Assembly (NCBI GenBank): GCA_004369045.1 | Contig: ML213509.1 | Span: 1-64,000 of the forward strand | Direction of reading: 5' to 3' | Origin: Heliocybe sulcata | Taxonomy: Eukaryota; Basidiomycota; Agaricomycetes; Gloeophyllales; Gloeophyllaceae | Length of the DNA: 64,000 nt | Shown here: piece by piece, positions 46,159-56,931 of the stretch | How positions within the stretch are numbered: the first letter of the stretch is position 1 | Layout: every line of letters begins with the position of its first letter | The notes under the pieces: generated by a model | Databases searched by the model: none | Seen by the model: only the letters and a program-made list of their open reading frames with translations | What the model was told of the DNA's origin: nothing | Program-made: the position numbers and the translations under genes

Positions 46159-47640
46159 CTAGGCATCGCACGCACACTCGTGGCACTCAGTGCCAAGACC
46201 AAATTTGGGGTTCCAAGGCGGGCACGGGCAGCAAAACAAATCGCTGTCTGAGGAGAAGGGGCTGCAAAAGCTACTCCAGCAAAGACGGCGAGGAAGATGG
46301 CCAAGAGACGAGTGCCCAACATTATCGATCTGGTAAGGTTCGGTGCTGTGGGTTTGTATGCTCGCCGACGGCTTAGGGGATGTCTGTCGTTGGGTCAGCA
46401 AACTTTTCTTATAAAGTTCGGGTCGCTGACTGCAGATGTTCTCCCTCTGCTTCCATATTACAGAGGCCTTTCCTTCAGGTTGGCGTCTCCAATGAACTCT
46501 CGGGTCCTCCTGGGCTATTGGATGACGCACTGGACTTTCTGCACGCATTGATGTCCCATATACCCACTAGGATTAGTCTGACCAGCAGCCGATTGGCTTG
46601 ACCTATGTTCATCGGGCATATTGCGATTCATATAGGCTGTGGCATGAATTTCTCCAGCATGTCCGACGTTCTCTGCGTTCGGTCAGGAGTATCATTCTTC
46701 GGACTACTTTCTGCAGGTGTTTCGCCGAGTCGCAGTCGGTGACACGGCATCCATCCATCGCCGTTCCTGGGACTGCTTAGAGTGGTAGGGCGTCTCACTC
46801 GTTACTATTGGACTGCTCGATCCGCCTTCCGTAAGTGTCCAGCTGAAGAGGTCTTGCAGAGTAGAACATGAGACTGGCCTCATGCTGCTCGCATATTCCT
46901 ACGGCGCTACTACCACAGGTCTCGCAGCGATCCGAATTCCTGATTTTGATCGGTGTCTCATCACCCAGTTAGTTCCAACTTTGGTTCTGGGACATATGAA
47001 TATTTGACCGCAGCTTCATTCAATAGCTAGGAGACCATTCCTCCGGCGTACAGCTACCGGAGTACTAGTAGGTCCGGCATAACTCTTTCGGCCCAATGGT
47101 TTCCGTGTTGTCCCCTGAAAAGCCCGTTTCCGTGTTATGATCACCGCGCTCATCAGTTGGCCGATGCATTCAGTCCACCGAATGATTGTGAGTCACTCTG
47201 TGGACATCCCGTATGGACCTGCTCAATTTCTGAGTCGCCGACGTGCAGCCTGGCGGTAGCGCGCGAGTGGCGCTCTCCCAATCTCCGAATATACCTTCTG
47301 AACTATGCAGGTGACAAGGATGTCTATGCTATGAGCGGTTCACCAGTAGTATCGTTCCTCATATACCGGGTACAGTCACGAGTCTCAGTACACGTAGTGA
47401 GCAGCACACCTTATTTATATCGAGCGGATTGATTATGCTAATATGATCTCAAAGGTCCGGCGCGCCGCCTCTGACGGCAGTCGATGTCATTCACCGTGGT
47501 GAAGTAGTCCCAGACACGCTTTTGTTGATAGCGCCTGGTCTCTCCCGAGTCGCGGTCCGGTACAAGATCGCACCAAGCTGAAATTTGTCGATTCTCAGAT
47601 TCTCACAACATTGCTCTTGGCTCGCCATCGCAGGCCTGAT
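45950..47640 (+). repeat. unit 1 of a 1.7 kb tandem duplication
   Basis: Collinear with 47680-49370: GTTGTATTCCATGAGC against ACTGCATCCCATGAGC, the secreted-protein gene, GTTTCGCCGAGTCGCAG against GTTTCGCCGGACAGCGG, CGATCCGAATTCCTGATTTT against CGATCCGATTTCCTGATTTT, and GAGCGGATTGATTATG against GAGCGGATCGATCATG. Old enough that only parts are clearly alike. Confidence 0.75.
46159..46322 (-). pseudogene. broken small secreted cysteine-rich protein
   Basis: Starts MLGTRLLAIFLAVFAGVAFA, a clean signal peptide, and continues with PSPQ. The downstream bases would encode a CC-P-C-P / C-H-E-C pattern like the intact neighbour at 47920-48087, but one frame disruption separates the two parts. It may be a pseudogene, a sequencing error, or a gene encoding a different short product. 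It lies in unit 1 of the tandem duplication; a TATAAAG-type box is about 90 nt upstream. Confidence 0.7.
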
Positions 47641-47679
47641 TGATCATGTCGTTAAGACCCAGCACCGTTTTCTCACAAC

Positions 47680-49370
47680 GGCAAATGCATCACACATTCA
47701 CGATTCTAGGCCTGATACAAAATTCTGATTTCCGAAAGACTTCCTCAGCGTCTACTGCATCCCATGAGCCCACCCAACTAGTCTTGAATCATGTCCAGTC
47801 CACAATTCATATCGCATGTTCTCTCTTGTCAAGCATGCGACAGTGTTCAGACCCTGTGCAAGCCAACGGTGTAAGCGTTCTATAAACATGCTCTCAAACG
47901 GAGACACTCACTGTAGAACCTAGGCGTTGCACGGCCCACACTCTCGGCATACAGGGCCAATACCCCACTTTGGGTTCAGAGGTGGGCATGGGCAGCACTC
48001 CAAATCGCTGTTCTGAGGAGCAGGTGTAGCGAGTGCTACACTGGCGAAGGCAGCGAGGACGATGGTAAACAGGCGAGTGCTCAGCATTATGACTGATACT
48101 TGGTGCTTCCTGACGGTGCTGGGGGTGCTTGTTGTAGGACGTGATACTTGACAAGCTTGCCTTATAAATGTTCTGGCCTCTGGCTGCGGATATTGTCGCT
48201 CTTATCCCGTGTCGCATGGATACGTATCCCCGGCGGCATCCCCTCTCCTGGTTCTCGGGTTTTCCTGTATAGACCGTACTGACTTTGCATGCTCACTGTC
48301 AGCCGAATGCGTGACGAGGACTAGTCCGGTTAGTGGCCCGCGGACTCTATGCATCTTCTCTCAGGGCGCCGCGATTCACCATCGCTGTGGCGTCGACATC
48401 TCGCGCTGGTCTGAAGTTCTCTGCTTTAATTCAGGAGGATCATTCCCGCACTGTTTCGCCGGACAGCGGAGGCTGGCGCATTACCCATCGAGACGTGCGT
48501 TCCTGGGCGCTAATTAGAGTTGCACGGCGTCTAAGCTGACTACACCTGAATACTCTGATCCACGCTCTCCTTCTACGAATACTTCATCGACTCGTCTTAC
48601 GGTCCATATTCTGCTGCAGGTGTACATGTCTATTCGCTACTACTGCTGCTCCAGCGATCCGATTTCCTGATTTTCGATCCGTCTTTCGGCAGCAAGCTAT
48701 GAGCACCTGATCGCAGCTGCATTGAATTGACAGGCTAACAGTCCCTGGCCGTACAGCCTCCGGAGCCCTCATACCTAGGTCAGGCAGTGCGTTCTACAGT
48801 TTCCCCGTAAACGCTGCCTTTTGTCTCACGATCCCCATATCCCTTGGTCGGACCGACTGATGCGGCCAACAAGAGGACTTCTGAATCACTAGCTCTTAGT
48901 TATGTGCATTTCACATTGATCCACCGGTGTTGGGCTTGACTTGCGACTCCCGGTGTGTCATAGGTGGCGGCGCTGCTGTCTGAGTTAGCGCGCCCCAGAC
49001 TCGTAAGTGGCTGTCATACTCATGATCAAATGCACCGTTTACCTGTGTACATGCATGATAGGATGCCTAGGCTATGAGGCGTTCCCTGAGTACACTACGT
49101 GTTTCTCTTGATCCAGGTACTATCTGTACCATAATACGTGCTATTGGCCCTTGTGCTGTAGGAAACGGTTGAACGGTACGCAATGTCCCTCATAGATCGG
49201 ACTTTGGTACTATGATGAGAGGCGTAGTGCACACTGTAGTGAGTACACCATACCGTCCGTATTGAGCGGATCGATCATGTTACTAAACGTCAGATGCAAT
49301 CATTATGGAATATCAGGTACACACGTGTGGACAATGTCTCAGGTCTGCATTGCAGCGTCTTCCAGGAGCA
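47680..49370 (+). repeat. unit 2 of the 1.7 kb tandem duplication
   Basis: Second unit; see unit 1. It carries the intact copy of the secreted-protein gene. Confidence 0.75.
47920..48087 (-). CDS. small secreted cysteine-rich protein
   Basis: Single exon, 55 residues. The start at 48087 gives the signal peptide MLSTRLFTIVLAAFASVALA; the mature peptide has about 35 residues with six cysteines in the order ECCPCP, twelve residues, CRECGPC, ending NA. The even number and close spacing suggest disulfides or metal binding. Relatives here are at 46159, 49698, 50647, 53824 and 54612. The reading frame has a TATA-like TTTATAAG about 75 nt upstream. Role unknown; such short secreted proteins are common in wood and litter fungi. 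A splice donor follows directly after the stop, so the mRNA may have a 3' leader intron. Confidence 0.72.
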   Translation of the reverse strand: MLSTRLFTIVLAAFASVALATPAPQNSDLECCPCPPLNPKWGIGPVCRECGPCNA

Positions 49371-49697
49371 CGCAAGGTGAGAATGGCCAATTTCGCGACA
49401 TGCCACAATAACCCTGTTTGCAATGCGTCTGTCGGTGTCCGTCCATCGTACTAACGTCTAGAACAGGACTAGCGGTGACTATCAAACCGATTGCGAGCTA
49501 CTCTGATTGTGTGCTCTTGGGATGCGGCATTATAAGGAATGATATCCCGACTCTTCCGTGTCCCTCCTCACTTTTTCTCAGGCTAGCTTTGCGGCTCATC
49601 TGCCGATTCAGAGTTGAGCGTTGGGATCTGGACTATAAGGCACGAATTGCTGTCAGCCCATCCGATTGCTTTTGTGCGCGCAGGAGGTACACTTACA
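49371..49697. other. intergenic, no recognised gene
   Basis: Nothing beyond the 3' flank of the next secreted-protein gene. Confidence 0.4.
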
Positions 49698-49910
49698 TCA
49701 CAGAGGACATACGTGTGCGCAGACTCTGCATGACCCGGAGACTTGACGCGAGACAAGGTCAGCATGTTCTCTTGCAGCCAGGCTTATGTGCAGGGTCGGG
49801 CAGGGGCAACATGGCTCCAAGGTATTGGACGTAGTGGTCGGAATCGCGGACGCTGCGCTCGTCCAGGAGGTAACAAGCAGGAGGGCGAGGGTGAAGGTAA
49901 AGGTGCGCAT
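49698..49910 (-). CDS. small secreted cysteine-rich protein
   Basis: Single open frame of 70 residues. The signal peptide is MRTFTFTLALLLVTSWTSAA or slightly longer (to SAI). The mature part has EPCCPCP, a 20-residue spacer, then CRVCAHVC, the same CC-x-C-P ... C-x-x-C pattern as the gene at 47920. CTATAAAACA at 49970-49961 is a TATA box about 50 nt upstream. The spacer is longer than in relatives; an unseen intron cannot be excluded. Function unknown. Confidence 0.65.
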   Translation of the reverse strand: MRTFTFTLALLLVTSWTSAASAIPTTTSNTLEPCCPCPTLHISLAAREHADLVSRQVSGSCRVCAHVCPL

Positions 49911-49960
49911 TTTTTGTCGTGAAGTTCGTGAAGGGATGCTGATGACCAATGTTCGGGCCT

Positions 49961-49970
49961 TGTTTTATAG
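49961..49970 (-). promoter_or_regulatory. TATA box of the secreted protein gene at 49698
   Basis: CTATAAAACA on the minus strand, about 50 nt before the start codon. Confidence 0.5.
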
Positions 49971-50646
49971 GTAGTAAGGAGTATCACTAGCTCTCCTTGG
50001 TACTGCGCCATATCACTTCTCTGGGTACGGCTTATATTGGCCTTTCTGTTCTGTCTCATGCTTGAAACAAATGACAGGTACGATCATGCAATTAACCCTG
50101 GTGCAGATGGCATTACGAATCTGCGATTATGGGCCCAGCAGCCCCTTGAAATGTCTCCGTGAAACTGTCCTGCTGCGAATACGTTCCCGCGTTCGCTCAT
50201 CTGAGTGGGTGTTAAATCGCCACGGGCGCTGCATCTCAGCCACAGAATCATTGGAGAATACCAGGACCCGTTGACCCTTTCCGAAGCTTTAGCCTTATAC
50301 GTCCCATGCCCTAGTATCACAATTGCTGTTGGAATCGGTAAGCTGTCACTCTCGATTCCTCGATGTTATGGCTGCTTCGGCGGAGTAACAGGCTACTGTC
50401 ATTGTATGGATTCATCCTCGTCACGACCAGCTGAACGCATGCGTCTGAGCCCGAACGGCACTATGCGTCTGTCCTCGATGCCAGTGACATCGATGAGGTC
50501 TCAAGCATCTCCATTAGGCACGGCATTGCAGGCCTGTCGACTTCCATGCCAAGTTTCGTCGAGGCTCCCTTTGGGAATGCTCTCAATGCTGCTCTAGGAG
50601 CCATTCATGTCACCTGAGTAAATATCTAGGTACTCACAGTACTGAG
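49971..50646. other. intergenic, no recognised gene
   Basis: A 130-codon plus-strand frame ends at 50597 without recognisable features. Confidence 0.4.
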
Positions 50647-50830
50647 TCACGCGCAGGCACACTTCTTGCATGTGAGGCCTCCGGCCCTAGATACGCGTAT
50701 GCGCCAGTCTCCTTTACCTCGTATGGTACAGGAGCAGCAAAGTAAGGCACTTGTGGTGGTCGCAGTGTGCGTGGTTGGCTACAGCAGAGAGTGCGATTGT
50801 CATGAACCCAGAGAGACGGATGCCAAGCAT
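50647..50830 (-). pseudogene. broken small secreted cysteine-rich protein
   Basis: Begins MLGIRLSGFMTIALSAVA, close to the signal peptides of the relatives at 46159 and 47920. Farther on the bases encode CCSCT and CKKCACA just before a stop, the hallmark of the family, but in another frame than the start. One net disruption, or an unrecognised intron, separates them. Probably a decayed member of the cluster. Confidence 0.5.
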
Positions 50831-51321
50831 TTCTTTTGCTTTGCAGACGGATTGGCTCGAGAGGACAGACAATGCCTGCGAGACTTGCTTGTGCAATTTA
50901 TATACGAGCTGCAGGCACCGAAAAGGGTGCCATATTAATGCGCATAAACCCATAAGAATAACCATCTGTTGGCGCTGAGCTTCGACTCGGACGATGGCGT
51001 TTCATCAACTCACCGTGCTCCTAGTACTAGGTGCTTTGAGGCCGCGGGTTCCCAAGTTAGCCAAGAACTCAGTGGTGGATAACACGAATGGGCACGCCTA
51101 TTTACTAGACGCAATACGCGTATAGAGCATCCCAGTAACAAGGCATGCACGATATAGCGTAAGAACATAATCGGCGCCAAACGCGCGGACTTCCGGCAAT
51201 TGCCGCCTTCGACCGCTTCTCGTACATGGCCGTTCAATGGAGCTCGACTTCGTCGCAATGTTGTAATAATTACTAGCAGGCCCTTGGCAAATTGTCTCGG
51301 GTCCGTTACTTGTCTCTTACC
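50831..51321. other. upstream region of the TPR gene
   Basis: No gene recognised. Confidence 0.4.
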
Positions 51322-53569
51322 ATGTCCTGGCTCCCACTCAAAGACGAAGGCAACTCGCTGTTCGCGCGAGGAAATTACCAAGCCGCGCTAGAGAAATACA
51401 CTGAAGCAATCAATGCGACGACTGGCAACGATGAAGAAGATAAAGTCGCCGTTCTATATGCTAATCGCGCCGCCTGCCGTTTGAATCTGAAAAGGTCAGT
51501 ATGATACCCCATTTGTAGCGTTCAGGAGTGAGCGGAGGACTGACCTCATGATAGGTATCACGACGCTGCCACCGATGCGAAGAAGGTCTGTGTGCACGTC
51601 TAACTTCCTCTTCTTCCCTCGCTAAGTACTCGCGTTTTAGGCTACACAACTCGATCCAGGCTACTCCAAAGCATGGGGTCGACTTGCCACCGCAATGAGC
51701 GTTAGTCTGACAGTTTTCCTCTTTGATGACTCGGAGAGCTCGACTCAAGGTGCCCATCGCAGGCATTATCCAGCTATTCTGGAAGTATTAATGCTTGGGA
51801 GAAAGCTATAGAGACTCTAAAATCTAAGGATGAGAAATCTTTCAGCGCTCCTGAAGCTAAGCAGCTGCAACAGTACCAAGAGGGGCTCCAGGCGGCCAAG
51901 TTGGCTGCAGGCGGCGCTTCTCAGCCAGTGAGGGGAATAAACATACCAGGCCGTCATGGACAGCTTCCTTGGGATCGTGCTTTGAGTATGAGAGCTGAGT
52001 TAATGGCGCAAGGTATCAACGGCCTCCCGAGCAGTGTACGTCTCTTAAACCCATGCGACAGGGTGGATACTTATCGGTGACCTCTTTCAGGCATGGGTAA
52101 TTCTTGGCGCGTATGACGTACGACTAGTTCATGCTACTTCGACAGGCTGCTAATGTGTCAATTTGCAGGAGTTCCGCAGTGGCGTAGATATCATGAAGTC
52201 TGGAGGGAGGGTTCAAACTCCACGGGGCCTCATGTATCAGGGGCACACGAAGGTGAGTAGTTTGTTCTGGCACAATCCGTTCCTTACAAGTTGAGCAGGC
52301 CATAGAAGGTATTACGAATGGTATCATGAGAGACGAACGTGTTTTCGTGATAGATGACCCCTCCTTCCCCGACAAGTTGAGAGATCAGAGTAGGCGCTCG
52401 ATCGTCTCTCGGCTGTTCACGATTCTAACACGGGCGAGTACAGTGATCTTCGAATGCCAGGCGACGAAAGCTTGGGAGACCGAGGGTCCGGAAGCCATCA
52501 AGGAAGACGCTCTAAGACGGCAGCGGCAGAACGGTTGGGCTGATGTTCGTCCTGCGCTGGCGATGACGATCCGGTTTGTCCCTCGGACTCGTTGCTAGTA
52601 GTCTCGAGCTGTCACATTGACACTACTTCTGCCCAGAGGTTGGATCCTCCGGGCCTTCTTGGAAAGTCACGCCAAACATAATCATGCTCTGGCTGTGGAA
52701 ATGACCACCAATGCATTGGAAGTCCTCGAGTGGGGCAGGTCCACATGGCGGACGGTTGCGAAGAGCGACAGAGGCGTCATATTCTCCGACACGTTTACTC
52801 GTTGTGTCCGATCTCATAGACTGCAATACATGATGAAGGTGCGTGATTTGGCACTGCTCCTATCCGTAGATCCTTGACAATCCCCAGGAATGTGTTGACA
52901 CTGCCTCCAAGAGGTCCCCACTTCAGTCCGCGGAGAGATTGAACGAGATCAAGTCAGAGGCAGACGCGATTATTCGTGAAATAGGCGACCATCCATTGGA
53001 CAAGAGTCAAGAGTACGATCCCGGCTTCGTTCTCTCCTTCGTGGTGTACCCACGGGCGGCAGCGCTGGCGTACGTATCCAAGCCGCTCTGGGGATCTAAA
53101 ATTGACCTGGTCGCATGCAGGATTAAAGGATATTGCCACAAGGAGCTGGTCAAGACCAAGACATTGCGTGGTGTGGAAGAGATCCGAGACCACTTCACCA
53201 ATGCTGGGAATTGCTACCTCGAAGCTGCTGTCTCTTATCCAGAAGATGACGAGCAACATATCTGTACGTCCATTTCTCGGCCGCCACGATCGTGCCATGA
53301 TGCTGACCGGTGTGTGCGAAGGGTTCTTACACTGTGCTGTGGATAACTACTTCCAGGCGGGCGCTCCCATCAAGCTCACTCTTCCCATGCTGGAAGGCAT
53401 TAGAACGGCTTCGGAGAAAGTGAAGAAGATATGGGAGTATTCCGCTCTGGCAATGCAAGGCCGGGACCAAGTGGTTCGTGATGCGCTCGGCATGGAAGAA
53501 GAGATCAAGGGCCTATTGCGGCAGGGACGGTACACGTTGGAGGACTCTGTTTGTCCCGAGCGCTCTTAG
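51322..53569 (+). CDS. TPR-domain protein, co-chaperone-like N terminus
   Basis: About nine exons. The N-terminal 110 residues are a TPR array of the Hsp70/Hsp90 co-chaperone type: LKDEGNSLFARGNYQAALEK, VAVLYANRAACRLNLKR, YHDAATDAKK, ATQLDPGYSKAWGRLATA. The larger rest is an agaricomycete-type region of unknown function with SMRAELMAQGINGLPSS, FRSGVDIMKSGGRVQTPRGL, KAIEGITNGIMRDERVFVID, HNHALAVEMTTNALEVLEWG and FLHCAVDNYFQAGAPIKLTL, ending LEDSVCPERS. No signal peptide or membrane helix, so cytosolic. The start (MSWLPLKDEGN) is the first ATG in frame with the TPRs. It sits inside the secreted-protein cluster without evident functional link. Middle exon joins were read by frame but not all given exact ends. 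Confidence 0.85.
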
Positions 53570-53823
53570 TGTGCCCTGGGTGTATGCGCTACAGTCTCGT
53601 TTCAGCAGATCTATGTTACATCTAGTTAAGAATAGTATTCCCGGTGGGCTAGGATCATCAGTTACATTGCCATCGAACGCAAGTCGAACGAGCTCCGGAG
53701 TGGCAACCTGGACAAGACCCGAAAAGCTGCACTAGATGTATCCCATCTCCATGCACGGGACGAGGATTCCAGGAATATATCCTTAAGCATATTTCAACGT
53801 TCGTACTCTCTCTGCATATGCAT

Positions 53824-54024
53824 CTATTGACCCAACCACCTCAGTGTTCCTCCCATCCGAGCAAAACACTGCACTCGCGGACGCAAAGGCTCGCACTCCT
53901 TGCAGATCGTGCCCATAGGCTGACAACAGCAGTTAAGCCCGCCGCTCTCCGTGCCCGGCGCAGCAGACACGAATCCGATCACAGCGGCGAGGACGGATGT
54001 GGCAACGAAGAGGACGCGCATCAT
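53824..54024 (-). CDS. small secreted cysteine-rich protein
   Basis: 66 residues in one exon. Signal peptide MMRVLFVATSVLAAVIGFVS, then AAPGTESGG and a cysteine core NCCCQPMGTICKEC with a later CF; the CCC-x-P ... C-K-E-C pattern relates it to the genes at 47920-50830, although the tail (RMGGTLRWLGQ) is different. A TATAAAT box lies about 40 nt upstream (54067-54061). Divergent to the secreted-protein gene at 54612. Function unknown. Confidence 0.65.
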   Translation of the reverse strand: MMRVLFVATSVLAAVIGFVSAAPGTESGGLNCCCQPMGTICKECEPLRPRVQCFARMGGTLRWLGQ

Positions 54025-54060
54025 TTGTGGCTGGAGGTATTGACTCACCGTTGACGTTGT

Positions 54061-54067
54061 ATTTATA
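54061..54067 (-). promoter_or_regulatory. TATA box of the secreted protein gene at 53824
   Basis: TATAAAT on the minus strand, about 40 nt before the start codon. Confidence 0.5.
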
Positions 54068-54548
54068 CCGAGCGGAATGGAGGCGCATGGTGCCGGCAGG
54101 AGATGCGTTTCATGTGAGACCTGCGCGGCGTTCAACAGCACTGGTGGGGTGACCAGGCGATGCGGAACCTAAAGAGTTGTAAAGCTGCGAATCAGATGCC
54201 AGGCGCCTCCACAAGAAACCGTATCCTGTACGCGCGCGGCCCTGTCTCATTTCCTGGATCTTGCGTCGGCGCCTAGGTTGCTCGATAAAGCAGTGTCGAA
54301 CGAACGAGCCACATCGCACGTTCTCGTGGTATGCTGTTTCACTGTTCAGCGCTCAACGTTGATACTAGTGACATCACGCACCTCGGGCCGAGATATGCAA
54401 GGTCGGTAGCGGTGATGGTGCGAATGCGCACTAAGCAGGAACATTGTACGATCCGTTCGGATGCGTCCTGTAGCTCGTCATGCCCGTTGGTCCCCAGGGC
54501 TCCTTGATGTCCATCTGGTCTAAGCAATAGTGTTTCAGACATTCGCGG

Positions 54549-54555
54549 TATAAAA
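54549..54555 (+). promoter_or_regulatory. TATA box of the secreted protein gene at 54612
   Basis: TATAAAA, 57 nt before the chosen start. Its position rules out the in-frame ATG at 54555 as the main start. Confidence 0.55.
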
Positions 54556-54611
54556 TGCTGGCCTACGTTTCTACGAGTCCGCAAGAAATACCCGTGTCAA
54601 AGACTAAAGTC

Positions 54612-54767
54612 ATGGTCTCTATACGCATTCTTCAGAGCGCCTTCCTCGCCCTCGCGTACGCGACAGTCGCGACAGCCGCGCCGACCGCTACCACTTCGTG
54701 TGTACCGTGTCCGACCAAGGGTCCGTGCCCGGAGCTTTGTGTCGTCGTGCCAGTATCTGGTAACTGA
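54612..54767 (+). CDS. small secreted cysteine-rich protein
   Basis: 51 residues. The start at 54612 gives a signal peptide (MVSIRILQSAFLALAYATVA), then TAAPTATTS and the core CVPCPTKGPCPELC, a shorter variant of the C-P-C-P ... C-x-x-C pattern of the cluster. An upstream in-frame ATG exists but overlaps the TATA box, so the inner ATG is preferred. Last recognised member of the secreted-protein cluster. Function unknown. Confidence 0.6.
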   Translation: MVSIRILQSAFLALAYATVATAAPTATTSCVPCPTKGPCPELCVVVPVSGN

Positions 54768-56931
54768 GGTGGTGATATCAGTATGTTTTTGGTTTGTGAG
54801 GATGGGGCGAGGGACTTACTTGATTTAATAGCGGGAGTGCATTTATGTGATGCGATACTTGTGTCAAAGGATATTAATAGGGGAATGTTAATGATGAGCT
54901 GGGAGAACAGGACGCGAAATTCGGAGTTTGGGCGGGATTGTGTTTATAGAGTGCGTGTGTTGGAAGCGGAAGCATCAGTGCAATGATGGGGATGGCGAGA
55001 TGGATAGTCTTGTATACTTAGACCGAATGCGCGTCCGGTTTTTCGTTTGGAGGAGTACGTCAGTTTGCGCTGCCGGGGGGATGGTTCTCCCTCGTATCGT
55101 GCACGGAGGCATGGATTGTGGACCGCCAGAGGGATTAGTGAGGCGTTCGTGCGCCGGTCAACTTGACTCGCGAATCCATACCATCCGATAGAGACACCAG
55201 AGACAGACTAACGTATCTTCAAACAGATGAATGCGTATTAGGATAGGAACCGTCATGGAACGATACCAGAACTCCGCAGCCGACGAAGAGGACAGTGACT
55301 CGGAATACGAGACTTGGTATTGGCCATGGAATCCGGATGATGAGTGTGTCCTGACGATGCTTCGTGGCATCCTATTTGACTGTCCTGACGCGTGAGAGCA
55401 GGAGTAAGACAGACACGAAGTCAATACTCTTACTCTTGATGCGAGTACTGGATATTGAGCAGCCGCGCTAGTCAGGACTGGATCCTCGCCGACATCCTAG
55501 TGCACGCAAGAACATCGAGAGCTTTGATAAGTAGCATGAAGAAACAATAACCTTGTTCGCCGACGGCTTTGCCTGTGCGACCAACGAATATGTCAGAAGT
55601 GTCAAGGAAGGGAAGACACCACGATTTCTTACAATAGCTGATTGAATTGGCGTTCCGATATTAAGGGTCTGGGAGCTTTGATCTTACTCTATTCCTCGGC
55701 ACGCAATCTTGCCAACTCGGCACTGGGCAGGTATCCATACGAGTTCTGGACTGCACTAGACAGTACAGTCAAGATGGATGAACTGCATTTCTGACGAGAA
55801 TGCAACTGAGCTGATACCGCTCTATATCCCTCACATCTCCGTTGAGAGTCGCCGAAAGGTGGTGGACAGCCGCGATCTGACGTGATCTGACACCGCGTTG
55901 CACGGGGCCGCGACTCGTCGGCGTATTTATAGCGTGGAATGGTATGATGACGAGAACACTTACACGCTGCAGAACTTGACGTCTTCGATAAAGCATGCGT
56001 AAGCCCACAAAGCACGGATCCGGAGCATCCGCGTACTCTGGCGACACATGCACCGACCCTGCGCTGTGCGTTCGATCCGTGGACGGGAACTAGTGACCAC
56101 TAGTAGTGGTGGCTGAAGTCACAAGGCCAGGTCTAGCATTCAGCCACAACCCACACGTTGCTGGAGAGATACCCCAAAGAGGCAGGAGTCCTTCCGGAAT
56201 GGGAAAAGGCGATGAGTCGATAAGAAGCCAATCCGGTGGTGGCGTGTTAGCCGGTTCGCAAATTGATACGCGGGTGCTAGACTTGGCGATGATGAAGCTG
56301 ATCACATGGAGACGGTGCGAGGGGTTGGCTCGCCGAATTCACCAGCGGGCTTCCCAGCTCCTGACTAAAGGCAATACGAGAAGTTCCGAGGAATGCATAG
56401 CTGCCCTAGTAAGTTTTCTACAATGCGTATGAGCGCGAGAAATGCGGAGATTTGGAATCGAAAACATATGGGGCAATGCATGTACAGTCCCTAGCGGCGA
56501 TGGGCGTTCAGTATGAAATGGGGAGAAGACGTAGCAGGAACAAGGTTTCGGCGGCAGTAGTCCCAAATTTGGAATACTCCTCCATCAATCCCGTCGCATA
56601 TAATCCCTTTCCGGGTTCCTCTACAACCATCTGCGGACGCTGTGCGGTGGCCTGCTGCTCTACATCCGTCGCATAGAGCAGTTAGACGCTATCCGTAGTC
56701 CGCCAAACTGTGTATACGAGATAGCCGAAGTGTACGCCACTCAGAGCCAAAAAGAAGCAGCAGGGTCAGCGCTGCGGTAAAAAGGAACTGACATAGCCTG
56801 AGACGTCGACGGATTGGGAAGCAATCAAACCGCCGGAAAGAACCTGGGGAGAGGGGGCCTATCCGCTTCCCAGTCCACCACCAACTCGCGGCCAGCGCAT
56901 ACATCCTCCACCCCCGTCTTTTCCTCTCAAA
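54768..56931. other. long intergenic stretch, no recognised gene
   Basis: Frames such as 56106-56432 (plus, 108 codons) have no known relatives and no splice structure. The last 250 bp are the promoter of the FY-rich protein gene. Confidence 0.4.
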
